In this document: positions 45,072-57,016 of the stretch, in pieces | Position numbering within the stretch: the first letter of the stretch is position 1 | How the letters are laid out: the number at the start of each line of letters is the position of its first letter | Origin: Prostheceraeus crozeri | Taxonomy: Eukaryota; Platyhelminthes; Polycladida; Euryleptidae | Assembly (NCBI GenBank): GCA_907163375.1 | Contig: CAJQUW010007015.1 | Span: 62,001-126,000 of the forward strand | Direction of reading: 5' to 3' | DNA length: 64,000 nt | Translations under genes and position numbers: made by a program | Notes under the pieces: model-generated | Told to the model about the DNA's origin: nothing | The model's input: only the letters and a program-made list of their open reading frames with translations | Database searches by the model: none

Positions 45072-45400
45072 ATGAAAATCAATACAATTGTCATCATAGT
45101 GACACTGGTCACAATTGTCGCATTTGATCAAGCAGTCTCAAAACAAACATCTGTTTAAGTTCCGAAATAGATGTTCGCATCCCTATTCTAATTCACATAC
45201 TCTAATTCAATTTCGGAACAAGCCGTTCCGATCCCAACACACAAATAAGTGTACCGAATCATTAAGTATGATCTCAATGCGGTTGTCAATCGGAACGCGG
45301 TTCCTATTTACATGTTCGAAACATGTTCCGATTGGTAATTCGGAACATGTTCCTATCCATGTTCGCATCCACTACCAGCGCGTTCGCAAAACTAACTACT
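45072..45400 (-). repeat. Polinton 1 right terminal inverted repeat
   Basis: Reverse complement of 25680-26008, with about eight differences in 329 bp. Followed by CATGTG, which matches CATGTT outside the left end at five of six positions. Confidence 0.93.
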
Positions 45401-45406
45401 CATGTG

Positions 45407-46168
45407 AAAATAAGCAACGTAAAATGCTGGACTGAGGATACAGTAAAAATGCAAAATCATTATATTCAATTTTTCTAAAAAATTAAAAAGAACTTCTTTT
45501 TCAATAAAGCAAATTTGCTGTAATTTCTGACTAGCATGGTCCTCAATTTCTATTATTTCTTCTTACTTTGCATTTTTATAAGTTGAATCGATTAAATACC
45601 ATTACCTAGCAACAGGCCTGTCAAGAGTCTGTATCACCTAATAAATGAATGCCTGAGGATGTTCACTCACTGCTCTTATCGCTTATCTAAAGATCCGAAA
45701 GCTTATCCAAAGCGCAAAAAATTGCTGAGAAGTATTGAATGGGCTTCTAAGAGCGGCCCTTTATTTCGAAAACAAATGAAATCCCGTTGTGTAATAGTTT
45801 TGATGATATGAAGCTTGAATTATTTCTGTTTTTTAAATATGTGTGCATGCTCAACAGGCACTTCAACATTAAATCCACTACCGATGAAATCGCTTATTAT
45901 TTTCAGGCGTGATATTGTTCAATACATCGTCTTACAAACGTGTCATTGGTGGTTGATGGATTCACGTCATTTACAGACATAACGTCATGATCATATTGTG
46001 AATAACGTATGATTATCAACGCCTTGAAGAAACTGGCCGTGCATGAAATATTTATACAGCGACATCTATACAGCGCTCATGCTTCTTGATAGTTTCAGAA
46101 CGCAAAAACGCACAGAACAACTCTGCAGTCTGTAAACTGTTACTCTATTCATCGCTCACTATTCAAAT
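45407..46168. other. Intergenic stretch before the transporter
   Basis: AT-rich sequence without genes. A possible TATA element (AAATATTTATACAG, about 46047) lies about 120 bp before the transporter's start codon and could be its promoter. Nothing else is seen. Confidence 0.35.
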
Positions 46169-47920
46169 ATGCCATCATTTGATGATTTCATCGATCGACA
46201 TTTTCCTCCGACGTACAGTAGATGGTATGTGTGCTTCCTTGTAACTATATTTTGGACCATCAATCAGCCTTTTGTTTATTTCGGACGTCTTGGATTCTAT
46301 ACTCCTAATCACTACTGTATGCCACCGGCAAACACTCCCTCAAATTGGTCGATGGAGGATGTCGTTAACTTCTCCATTCCATACAAAAGTAATCCTCAAG
46401 ATCCTCCTCAAATTGGACAACCATTCGAGCCATGTACAGAGTATGCCATGGATAATCTTTGGTCTCTTATCAAACCAAATACAACTCTGGATGAAGCTCT
46501 GGAAATGCGCTCGTCGATGTATTCGAATTTAACCACTCGACAATGCAGCAGAAATGTCAAATTCGTTCCTAATTCAATAATGAGCTTATCTATCGGTCAG
46601 GACTTTCAAGCAGTCTGCAGTCATGCATATTATGCATCGTTTGCCAATTCTATGTATGTTTGGGGTATGTTTGGTGGATACTTCTTAGGGGGCCCATTAA
46701 GTGACAACTTTGGGAGAAGGCCAGTGGTGCTATGGTCAACGTTAGTGGGTTACGTTCTAGCCATTCTAACTGCCACAAGTGTTAATATTTGGATGTTTGC
46801 TGCAATGCGATTTCTCGTAGCTTTGTGCATGAATATTGGTTATGTTGTTGGCTATGTTATGATAAGTGAGAGTGTTGCAAGAGATGGTCGAAATACAATG
46901 CAAATGCTTAGAAGTTTGGGCGGAGTAGCAATTGGTCAGCCAATTTTAGTGCTTTTGTATTACCTTATTCAAAATTGGAGATGGACGCATGTCGCTTTCT
47001 CCTATCCAATTATATTTGTATTCATAGGTTTTTACGCCTGGACAGAAAGCCCGAGGTGGCTGTTATCGAAGGGACGGGTGGGTGAAAGTCATAAGGCAAT
47101 AATGACTATCTTGTCGCGTAGCGGGAAAAATCTAAATGAAACAGAGTCGTCTCGTTTGAAGACGGAACTTCGGGCTATTGTCAAAGCAATAGAATATGAT
47201 GAAGAAGATTGTGATGGAGAAGTTATCAAATTGAAAAATTCGAACGAAGACGATTATCCAAAAACCACAAAACCGAAAGCCAAAGATAACCACTGCAAGG
47301 GACAATTACAAAGGATTGCATTTCTTTTTCGCAATCCTTTTTTACGGCGGAAATTCATTGTTGTAATAATAATTTTCTTCTTGCAATCATTCAATTTCTA
47401 TGGTACAGCATTCTACTCTGTTCGTTTGCAAGGCAATCTTTACGTAATTGCATTACTGACAGGTTTGATAGGTGTACCAGGTACAATACTACAATGGTTA
47501 GTTTACAAGGTGTTTGATCGGAAATGGCCAATGGTCGCATTCTATGGATGCTCTGGTGCTTTACTTGGAATAGCATTTGGCCTGATGTGGGCTGGACATC
47601 ATGGCATTCCAGTGATAGGCGTAACAACAGCGGCAATGCTATTCGTTGACGGATTATCCGGGATGATTTATGTCAGGGTACCAGAAATGTTTCCCGCTGA
47701 GTATCGAGCAACAGCTCTTGGATTTAGTGGATGCATAGGACGCTTTGGAGCAATAGCTGCAATGTATGTCGAACGATTGGACGAAATGACTACTTGGGCT
47801 CCTCTACCATTATTGATATTTACAATAGCAACTTTCTTCTCACTAATTGTGTCATTGTTTATGCCTTCGGGTACAGGTGAAATGACTGATATGGTTCCAA
47901 CGAAGGATGACAAATGGTAG
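46169..47920 (+). CDS. SLC22-type organic ion transporter
   Basis: A 583-residue major-facilitator protein of the SLC22 (organic cation/anion transporter) family. A first membrane segment (about 19-39) is followed by a large extracellular loop (40-150) with Cys50, Cys89, Cys126 and Cys150 and N-glycosylation sites near 59, 67, 104 and 120. Next come the MFS motif GPLSDNFGRRP (175-185), the family motif ESPRWLLSKGR (293-303), a long charged cytoplasmic loop (305-385) and six further membrane segments, with PEMFPAEYRATALG near the end. The frame is uninterrupted, with no introns; AATAAA follows at 48340. It probably moves organic ions across the plasma membrane; substrate unknown. The only clear host gene here. 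Confidence 0.93.
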   Translation: MPSFDDFIDRHFPPTYSRWYVCFLVTIFWTINQPFVYFGRLGFYTPNHYCMPPANTPSNWSMEDVVNFSIPYKSNPQDPPQIGQPFEPCTEYAMDNLWSLIKPNTTLDEALEMRSSMYSNLTTRQCSRNVKFVPNSIMSLSIGQDFQAVCSHAYYASFANSMYVWGMFGGYFLGGPLSDNFGRRPVVLWSTLVGYVLAILTATSVNIWMFAAMRFLVALCMNIGYVVGYVMISESVARDGRNTMQMLRSLGGVAIGQPILVLLYYLIQNWRWTHVAFSYPIIFVFIGFYAWTESPRWLLSKGRVGESHKAIMTILSRSGKNLNETESSRLKTELRAIVKAIEYDEEDCDGEVIKLKNSNEDDYPKTTKPKAKDNHCKGQLQRIAFLFRNPFLRRKFIVVIIIFFLQSFNFYGTAFYSVRLQGNLYVIALLTGLIGVPGTILQWLVYKVFDRKWPMVAFYGCSGALLGIAFGLMWAGHHGIPVIGVTTAAMLFVDGLSGMIYVRVPEMFPAEYRATALGFSGCIGRFGAIAAMYVERLDEMTTWAPLPLLIFTIATFFSLIVSLFMPSGTGEMTDMVPTKDDKW

Positions 47921-48719
47921 AAATTATGTAGCAGGTAACGGCCGAATATTTGTCAAAATAGTGTGGTTTCGACAGGATTTAATATCTGCAAATTTGACGA
48001 TTCTAGTTTCATCATTCCTCAAAGTAGTGGTTTCGGTCAGTGTCTTTTAGCTAATTGGGGGAACATAACCTTTCTTATAGAATTCATATTCACTATGAAA
48101 ATTCTGGAACCCAGACCTGTCTTCTCATTCTCTCATTTTGCAGAAACTATCGCATCAGTACACATCGGTTACTGTATCACCGTGAATGATGATTCGTTGC
48201 AAATTTTGCTGTTATGATTATATCTTCTTAGTGAGTAGTTATTAATTGATAGTAATATAAAACAAATGTTCCAGATTTTAACTATGCCGTCGACTTGACG
48301 TATCTTTTTATGAAATTCAATGAGATTCAGAATATTCAAAAATAAATTGTAATGTGAAGTTAGATGTCTTGTTTCGATATGAATTATTGAACAGAAAGTC
48401 CTGTTGATGAAGTCGTTTTCAATTTAATGAAATTTATGGCTGCTGGGAAAATGGTATCATGCGTATAGAGGTACAATCTGAGACACTTCGAATATGACTG
48501 TGCTGCGATAGAAAGTGACCAAAATAGTGTAAATAAAATAGAATGTGAAGACTGAGGGATATCGCAGAATAGAAAATAGCATAAAGAATTGGTGAATCAT
48601 TAAAACAATTATAAGAGAACTAGATAATGTATATTTTGATCAAAGCTTGAGGGAAGATGGACGAGCAACAGATCAAAGGCAACGAATCAGAAAACTTTCA
48701 TTAAGACAATTATTATATT
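47921..48719. other. 3' flank of transporter
   Basis: Likely 3' UTR of the transporter up to the AATAAA at 48340, then AT-rich sequence to the P element. No gene seen. Confidence 0.4.
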
Positions 48720-51700
48720 CAGTGGCGTTGTATGCTCCCACACCCCAAAACAAATTAGGAGAAGATCGCGAACTAGACCGGAAGACAATGTGGACCGACA
48801 ATCATCCGGATCTTCAACTGACACAGCTCCTGAGTCCACCGAAGCGATCTTTCAGCTCCGCACAAAATCCACACAGACTCGATCCTGTAAATGTACTTCT
48901 CTCCGAAAGAAAATGAAGATCAAGAACCAGTCTCTCCGACGTGCTTTGAAACGGGTCACAAGTATGAAAGATATGCTGACAAAATTTAAAGAAAAGGAAC
49001 TTCTTGATTCTCAAAGCTTTGACATCCTCGAATCATCTTTCTCCGGATTATCCATGAAATTGTTCAAAAACTTCGCGAAAAACAGTGAGCGTACTCCTAC
49101 CGGACGACGTTACAGTGACGACATAGCAAAATTTGCTCTATCCCTACATTACTTGTCACCGAGAGCTTATGAATTCGCTCGTCGTATTTTGTGCCTGCCC
49201 CATTCCTCAACCTTACGTCAATGGGCCTCGTCAATTGATTGCCAGCCTGGATTTCTACATGAAGTTTTCTGCTACTTGGAAACTCGTGTATCGCATGATC
49301 GCACATTAAAAGACTGTGCTCTCATTTGCGATGAAATGGCCATCCGAAAAAGTATGGAATGGGACCCCTCACCTTCTTCCTTTGTTGGTGGTGAAGATTA
49401 TGGTGCTGGAGCCCTCGCAAATACAACAGCATCAAGTGTTATGGTAATGATGCTGGTCTCCCTTCGAGGACGAATGAAAGTTCCGATCGCATACCATCTA
49501 ACTTCCCATATGAAGGCCGAAACCCTTGCTTCTGTAATCAAAGCTGCTGTTCTAAAGTCATACGAAATTGGAGTCGAGGTTAAAGCGGTGGTTGCAGATG
49601 GTGCTCAAACGAACTTAAAAGCGGCTAAGATTCTTGGTGCGAATCTCGATTGCCAGAATCTGAAACCGTACTTCGAAGTAAGGAATTCATTCTCGGGTTC
49701 AGATCAAGACAACCGGATTTACTGGATTATGGATGCTTGCCACATGCTAAAACTGGTCCGTAATTGTTTATATGATTACAAGGCTATTTCGAGGATCAAT
49801 GAAAGCGGAAGAAAAGAAATCATATCCTGGCATTACATCCAAAAGCTACATGAACTGCAATTGAAAGACTCCCTCGTCCTTGCAAATCGACTTGGTGTGC
49901 CACATATGCATTTCAAGCGTTCTATTATGAAGGTTAAATTGGCTGCTCAGACCCTGAGCAACTCTGTCGCCGAAGCCATTGACTTTCTTCGAGATGATGT
50001 GAAATTACCTGAATTTGCAGGAAGTGAGGCAACAGCGAACTTCATTCGTGTCATTGATATAGAACTTTTGACATTTTAAACTCACGTCACCCATTTGCTA
50101 AAAACTGGAAAGCGCCTCTTATCAATTCAACTGCAAGATCATGGATCTCATTTTGTGACTCGACCATTGAATACATCAAATCCCTCTGTCTAACTGGTCG
50201 GAAAATAAATTTGACGAACCGCCGTACAGCGTTTGTGGGATTTATTGTTACCTCAACTTCTATTCGAATGCTGTCTTGTGATCTTTTTCGTGACAAATCC
50301 TTTAGATTTTTTCTCACTTACAAAGTTTCGCAAGATCATATGGAACTACTTTTTAGTAAAATTAGAGGCAGAGGTGGTTGGTCAAACAACCCCACTGCAC
50401 AGCAATCCAAGTATGCTTTAAGAGCAATTTTGATCTGAAAGTTTGTAAAACCGTCTCCTCATGCAAATGTTTCCTTTTATGACGACAGTGAAATGTATGA
50501 TAGCTGTATAGAATTCAGGAGATCTCGAGTACGATCTATTGAACCAATTTTTACAGATTCTGCTGAGCAAATTGACTTCATTTCTGACGAAACTTTTATC
50601 GCATCCCACGTATCACAGCTGCATGTACTAGACAGTGACTGGCGTGATAATGTCATTTTTTATATTGCTGGGTTTGTCGTGTCACGATTGCAGAAAACAA
50701 TTGACTGCTATGAATGTCGCTCAGCTTTAATTTTTGATCAAAGCAACCCAGCTGATTTAGATGATTTTTTAACAGTTGATAAGCTTTTACGTCGCCGTCA
50801 AAGGGGAGGTCTGAAAACTCCATCGATGGGTGTTTTCAAGACAATTAAAACGACCCAGAATGTTTTGAGAACACTTCTTCCGGGATTTTCCGATGTGTCA
50901 TGTGTACCATCACTTAAATTCATAAGTTTTCGAGTGGAGAATTTAGTGATTGCTAACACTGCAATGACTTCATATCCTAGGTTGCAGGAGAAGCATTTTT
51001 CTGAACATGAGTTTTTTTTGTGAATCGGATCACATCACAAAATTGATCCGAAATATTTGCGCACAATATGTAAAGGTTCGAATGTTTGCTTTTTCAAAGC
51101 TCTTTTATCAGCGGAGAATTTTAAATACCAAAGTCGTTTCGAGGCAGCAACATACGAAAACTATTCTTTTTCAAGGTCAATAATTAAAAGATTTTATTTT
51201 GATAATTTTGACTTTTCAATATCTTTTGATGTTGATGAAAATTGCATGGAAATTAGACCAACGAAATTATGGCATAGATCACAGGCCCCCTATTATGAGA
51301 AGATGAAGATAAATTTGTACTTGAGATGCGTCTATCATGAAAATATATGTAATTCATTGCAGAATTGGGAATGTATTGACTAAGAATAACTTCAAGATCA
51401 ATTAAAGTAACTAACATCAATATCATAGTCATGTGTTCTAATATAGGCTTACTATGCAGTAAGTTACTAATTGTAATCTGAAATGTTTATGATACCAAGC
51501 TAGCTAAAATCTGACAGTTCAGGGTCTCTCAATGTTTTTGAATGTTGTTTTGTCAATTACATTACAATTCGGCTCAGATCAGGAGTCAGCAAGCATTGCA
51601 ACACAACACATATGCAATGTTTTCCCCCCTAGCTGTTATCAGTCACGAGAGAAAGTGACTTCTCCGCGAGATGAGGAACGCATTGGCAGTCAGCAATCTT

Positions 51701-52003
51701 CTCCCATTATCTCTATATCAATGCGTTCCACATATCACACAAACACACAAATCTCTGTGATTTGCTGTGAACACATCCACAGCGCATTGTGTGATTGCTT
51801 GAAGATCCCTGCAGTTAACAGCTGAGCGTGGGTGCTCGGAGCGTATTTGAGAGTAGTGACTTGAAACTGTTAAGTGTGTTGTAAACGTAAAGATGCTCTC
51901 AAAAACAAAAAAATAAAACCATATGAACCTTTGTTTTATGAACGTAAATAATTATTTTTGAGTATGCGGTGAAGGCCTCGCAGGCACGGAGACGACGCCA
52001 CTG
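48720..52003 (+). mobile_element. P-superfamily DNA transposon
   Basis: Ends CAGTGGCGT (left) and ACGCCACTG (right), flanked by ATTATATT and ATTATGTT, an 8-bp duplication with one difference, as expected for P elements. It encodes a P-type transposase and has AATAAA at 51912. Its two ends match those of the shorter element at 23230-25352. Coding sequence begins within about 25 bp of the left end, leaving no room for a promoter or a THAP exon, which suggests that the left side has been rearranged. Confidence 0.8.
48790..51023 (+). pseudogene. P element transposase (THAP9-like), broken
   Basis: A short coiled coil (about residues 35-75) leads into the conserved P transposase body: YSDDIAKFALSLHYLSPRAY, LPHSSTLRQW, CALICDEMAIRK (first catalytic Asp), VVADGAQTNLKAA (second Asp), MDACHMLKLVRN and the KVKLAAQTLSNSVAEAI block. 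The frame shifts near 50068, after which DILNSRHPFAKNWKAPL continues, and a TGA at 50436 interrupts the C-terminal part before the frame runs on to 51023. No THAP DNA-binding domain is present at the N-terminus, where the family normally has one. The enzyme cuts and pastes the element; this copy is dead. Confidence 0.9.
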
Positions 52004-53955
52004 ATTATGTTATAGCATGCGTTAACATCAGGGATTTTTTAAGAAAAACTTAAAGCTGCATTAAATTTGGCATTTCGACTTTGGATTCCCGTTGCTCCCT
52101 CTGGGATCACTAATTCGCCAATTTTATTCATTTTAGTCATTTCCTTTAGAAAATCATTTGTTGGATGATAAATAACGAAACAAGCCGTATTTTAATTAAA
52201 TACAAAGTATCTATTTGTTACTGTCACACGTTCAATGACAACTTTACTGAGTTTCTTACTCTATATTTCCTTAAGACGGTAGGACATAATGCATTCTCTT
52301 GAAAGAGTACATGTGAACTTAAACCGTACGCAGTGATACCAACCAGATAGATCTGTAAATGCGATTTGCATGTAAACGCTCGGTACCTACGTTTTGTTCT
52401 CGCTATTGGCGCAGCATGTTGCTGATGCGCCTTGAGAAGCACCAACGAACTCCATGATCCTAAGAAATACTTGGAGTATCATTTGTTAGTGACAACTAAT
52501 TCGACAAAATTTGATCAGATCTTGAAAAACTGCAGATGAACCTTTTAAGAGAGGTACCTATAAACTTTCCATAGAATACTCTTGACTACTGTATTTGTAC
52601 TAAGAACGTTCAGCAGCCCTTAATTTCTCATGGCAATGGATTTTACCGCAAGTACCCCCAAATGAATCTCCCAGGTTTTAAAATTTTCGTTTCCGATAGC
52701 TCACCCTCCCCGGAGCAAGCTTTAGGGAGGTATTGTTTCAAAGCGTTTGATCAATCCTTTCTTCACGCTGCTGCGTCAAGACAATTGACACTTCTTCTCT
52801 GTTCTTGTGAATCATGAGCCAGCATGAACATTACTAGTAATTTCGAGGGAAATTCGAAATTCATTCACTTGAATAGCATTAAGAACATAATCTTAACTTA
52901 ATTGAAACTTTTTTGCTTCATATGAACCAATGCATCTGATCGACCTCATCTTCGGGATGGACTTAAAAGTTTCAGGAGCATGTCATCGACCAAATCAGAA
53001 CAGAACTAAGTTATTTAAAGCGAGAAAAGTTAGTTTCATGCGATGAAGTAATCAGTTTCAAAGCGCCGAACCAATTTTTTATGTTCTCTTTCTTCTGTGA
53101 TTGTACGCATCACAGTGTTGGAACCGGCCTGCCCAGCCAGAGCCATGGATTTTGAAGCCCGACAGTCCGGCTAATTATACTAGGCCCATGCTGACCATTA
53201 ATGATGCATTCAATCTATAGAAGAAATCACGTAGTCAATCAAAATAAAAACAGCATTATAGGAGAATGTATAATAAATGCAACATATTTGACGAGTGTCT
53301 ATCTATACGTATGCTATGTGACATAAATGTTGCGAACTGCTTCTTAAACAGTTAAAAAATTAATAACTTATGTGCATGTAGTTAAACCAACTTTAATTCA
53401 AATAAAGTTTTCAGAAGCCAATGTTCGAGCCTAAATGATTTTTTATAGCAGCAAAGCAAAAAATCCAGCTTCCTTTCTTTTAAGGTCCACCTTGTTTCTA
53501 TCGACCTTTGAAAGCGCGGGACGCCAAATTACCGTCATCTTCTGCAAATTTTTAGCGATAATAGAAATCGACCTCAAAAGAAGGAGGAGGAGCTTAATTT
53601 TTTCTATGGTGCTATGACTATGATCTCCCGTCGTTTGGTCAACTGTGTGAATTTTGAAGGAATTTTGCATTCCTTAGCCTAACTATCGAAAGATTATTCC
53701 ATATCTCGAATACTTTCATTATGTACATGGAATAGTTTACATAAAACATGAAGCCTAGGAGTTAAAATGAATGATCATATTTCAAAACAACCACATGTAA
53801 TACCAGCGCCTACTACCTGAACACTCGACAGTGAATGGTACAGCATTGTCTGAAGTTAACGGCATGTGATCAATTTTGATTGACGTTGTACGTTGTCAAC
53901 CGACGGCCCCGGCTGGCGCAGTCAAATGATAAAAAAGTCAATTAAATAATAATCG
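52004..53955. other. 1.9 kb without supported genes
   Basis: Only short open frames without domains. AT-rich, with a single GC-richer patch around 53100-53170. Confidence 0.4.
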
Positions 53956-54079
53956 GCGTAATCCTTGGACTCTGGGCAATGTTACACAAATATTTTATTT
54001 GAATTGAAAAACAAATAACTATGTCTATACAAGAGGCGGTATACATGATAATAGTCTAAAGAACAATACTCACACAAAT

Positions 54080-54540
54080 TTATTCAAAATGAAGTCCATT
54101 GGCCTGTATACATCGGTCTATTCTGTTGGCCCAATCACGAAATGCAGTAGTGAAATGATGATGATCGATATTTTCAATTTCTTGGGTGATCTTATTTCTT
54201 AAATTGTTGAGATTAGCAAATCGTTCTCCAGGAGTAAACACTTTGTCTTTCAAATAGGACCAAAGAAATGAATCACACACAGTCAAATCCGGAGAACGTG
54301 CTGGCCATTCGACTGGCCCTCTTCGACCGATCCATCGTCCTTGCAAATCCTGATCTAGCAAGTTTCTCACATCTGCTGCATAATGGCATGAAGCCCCATC
54401 TTGCTCCATGGGTCATATCTCCTCCAGTACGACGAGTAAAATATGGCATTACAAGTGGAACAACAACATTGTCTATGTATCTTTCCGCGTTCATAGTCTC
54501 CTCTTGAATAATGTAAGAAACAAGACCTCTGCATGAAACC
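54080..54540 (-). pseudogene. Inverted copy of the transposase 3' half
   Basis: The minus strand repeats the C-terminal half of the mariner-like transposase: RGLVSYIIQEETMNAERYID through to WIGRRGPVEWPARSPDLTVCD and the same C-terminus, in two frames. The coordinates mirror those of the right arm exactly (sum 109749). It has no N-terminal half. Confidence 0.9.
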
Positions 54541-54608
54541 GAGAGAAACTTGAGAAATCGTACGGCGCGCGTCTGTAGCATTTGTGACTGCAACATTAGC
54601 TGCTGTGC

Positions 54609-55669
54609 GTGATGGGTGATTTACCGATTGAAGAAAAAGTATATTTGGCGTCTTGGATGATTTCATTTAAAAGTACTGCACAAGTAGCAGAAAAATATAG
54701 ACACATGTTCAATAGGGACTGCCCAGCAAAGAGTACGTTGTACTTTTTAAGAGATTTACTTTTGGAAACTGGATCAGTCATGAAACATCGTCCAAGATCA
54801 GGAAGACCAGTCACTGCAAGTGGACACGACAAGGTTGAAGCTACCAGGCAGCTGATTACAAATGATCCTACATTGTCAATTGATGACATTGCAGATGAAC
54901 TGGACGTATCACATGGAAGTGCTTTTAACATTTTACATAAAAAACTACATGCCCATCCTTACAAGCCTACTTATTCGCAAGAATTGCACGATGGCGACGA
55001 TGGCAGAAGATTGCAGTTCTGTCAAATTATGAAAAACAATTTGAAAAATGACCCTACTTACTTGAGAAAAATTACATTCAGTGATGTGTTCGTTTCATTT
55101 AAATGGGAATGTGAACAAACACAATTTACACTACTGGTCAATTGAAAATCCCCACGTTCGCATTGCAAATAAAAGTTGCACTACAAGATCTTTAACAGTT
55201 TGGGCTCTGGTTTCATGCAGAGGTCTTGTTTCTTACATTATTCAAGAGGAGACTATGAACGCGGAAAGATACATAGACAATGTTGTTGTTCCACTTGTAA
55301 TGCCATATTTTACTCGTCGTACTGGAGGAGATATGACCCATGGAGCAAGATGGGGCTTCATGCCATTATGCAGCAGATGTGAGAAACTTGCTAGATCAGG
55401 ATTTGCAAGGACGATGGATCGGTCGAAGAGGGCCAGTCGAATGGCCAGCACGTTCTCCGGATTTGACTGTGTGTGATTCATTTCTTTGGTCCTATTTGAA
55501 AGACAAAGTGTTTACTCCTGGAGAACGATTTGCTAATCTCAACAATTTAAGAAATAAGATCACCCAAGAAATTGAAAATATCGATCATCATCATTTCACT
55601 ACTGCATTTCGTGATTGGGCCAACAGAATAGACCGATGTATACAGGCCAATGGACTTCATTTTGAATAA
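54609..55669 (+). pseudogene. Mariner-like transposase, frame-shifted
   Basis: N-terminal helix-turn-helix parts (YRHMFNRDCPAKSTLYFLRD, then RPRSGRPVTASG and LSIDDIADELDVSHG) are followed by KITFSD (first catalytic Asp), LHYWSIENPH, MEQDGASCHYA (second Asp) and WIGRRGPVEWPARSPDLTVCD (third acidic residue), and SFLWSYLKDKVF. Three frames are used, so at least two shifts (near 55090 and 55340) break it. It belongs to the mariner-like group with W-RSPDLT-DFFLWG signature. AT-rich terminal repeats and the TA target fit. Confidence 0.85.
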
Positions 55670-55805
55670 ATTTGTGTGAGTATTGTTCTTTAGACTATTA
55701 TCATGTATACCGCCTCTTGTATAGACATAGTTATTTGTTTTTCAATTCAAATAAAATATTTGTGTAACATTGCCCAGAGTCCAAGGACTTTTTGACTACC
55801 CGGTA

Positions 55806-57016
55806 TTATAGAATGTTTCAGCCATGTATTCCAAATTCATTGTGTCATACTCGAATTTTCAGATTTTGTCAAATGCTTTAAATACAGATATCGTTATAGA
55901 TTTCCTTTGTTAAAAGACTACTGGTACTTTTGCAATATTTTCCACGGATTAAAGCCAGTATTTGAGCTTTCCGAAGTCTTGCCCGGTACAGACCTGTGGC
56001 TGCAATTTCTGTGGATGGTTGATATTTCTGGAACCTCTGTTTATCCCTGTGGTATCCTTGTGGAATAGCCTCAAAGCACAGTAGGCATCTTCTTTTGGTT
56101 TTCATATTTTCTTAAAAAGTTGCAAATGTCTACTCCTCACAGGATTATCATTTCAACGATTCTGATTTCTATAGTAGCCTGCTGCAGAATAAGCTGACTA
56201 CAAAGCTAGTCAGATCCATCATGTAGCTACTAGAAACTTTGCCCACCTTTAAGCTAGATGATACGCATTTCGCATGCAACTTACAAGGCTTGCAAGTTAC
56301 TAGTCATGGCATGCATGTACATTTCATAAATACCTTTTCCATGACTCTGTCTCCTACGAAATATGGTTCATTACTGGCTAACAGTTTCTCTGGTTTAATT
56401 GCATGTACATGTATGTTTTCTGCTAGAACTGCATGTACGATACATGCATTAGTTTTACAATTCTCAATTCATAAAGGCAGTGGCAGTAGCAGCGCACCGC
56501 AATCACTTTGTCCTCCAGACAAAAATAATGGCGCAATGATGTATAAGGCGAACAGATCTCCCTGGAAATGTGCACTTAGGGATTAGCGTAACTAATATTT
56601 AGGCCTCATATTTGATTAGCAATCAAATAAGCGTCACCTTTTTGCAAATTTTGATTTTCAACAAATAGTCTAAATATTCGCTTACTGAAACTTAAGTTAT
56701 TAAAATTGTCATTCACCCACTCCACTCTCTGCTACGTTTTTAATTTGCCTATTTTCCTGACTACAATATTTCAACTGCACAAATCAAGAAAAACAATTGC
56801 ACATTTGAATTTAGAGCTGCACAAATTGTGTCCAGTTGCACGCTAGAAACCCCGGATTACATAGTGAAGTATAGACAACAAGAAGTATAACACACAAGCA
56901 ACCTTCAATATCGGCAATGAGAACTTACATGTAGACTATGTTAATGAATTTCCATATCTCAGTCAAGTAATTTCAATCCACAGACGACATGACAAAGAAA
57001 TAAGCAAAATAATCTA
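55806..57016. other. 1.2 kb without supported genes
   Basis: Open frames at 55878-56105 (minus) and 56239-56586 (plus) show no domain that I recognise. Several TACATGTA/GCATGTAC words occur around 56290-56440. Confidence 0.35.

Larger units (their letters stand above)
25680..45400. mobile_element. Polinton/Maverick element, near-complete fossil
   Basis: A 19.7 kb element bounded by 329-bp inverted repeats that begin AGTAGTTAGTTTTGCG and by a 6-bp target duplication with one difference (CATGTT / CATGTG). It contains the Polinton core set: protein-primed DNA polymerase B, integrase with chromodomain, packaging ATPase, adenovirus-type protease, major capsid and penton-like proteins, plus accessory genes. 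Some genes look whole and others are broken; about eight to ten breaks overall. The repeat arms differ at roughly eight of 329 positions, which suggests a fairly recent insertion that has since decayed. Confidence 0.93.
53962..55803 (+). mobile_element. Mariner-like element with inverted half-copy
   Basis: The right end is ...GACTACCCGG followed by TA (55804-55805). The right arm 55209-55787 is repeated in inverse at 53962-54540; the encoded peptides in the two arms are identical over 109, 79 and 68 residues, so the duplication is recent or homogenised. The left side lacks the outermost ~25 bp of the terminal repeat. The 668-bp centre holds the N-terminal transposase part, present once. Confidence 0.8.

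Noticed and set aside
23230-52003. A single 29 kb P-type element bounded by the outermost CAGTGGCG ends
   Set aside because: Two separate pairs of ends each have their own target duplication, and a complete Polinton lies between them.
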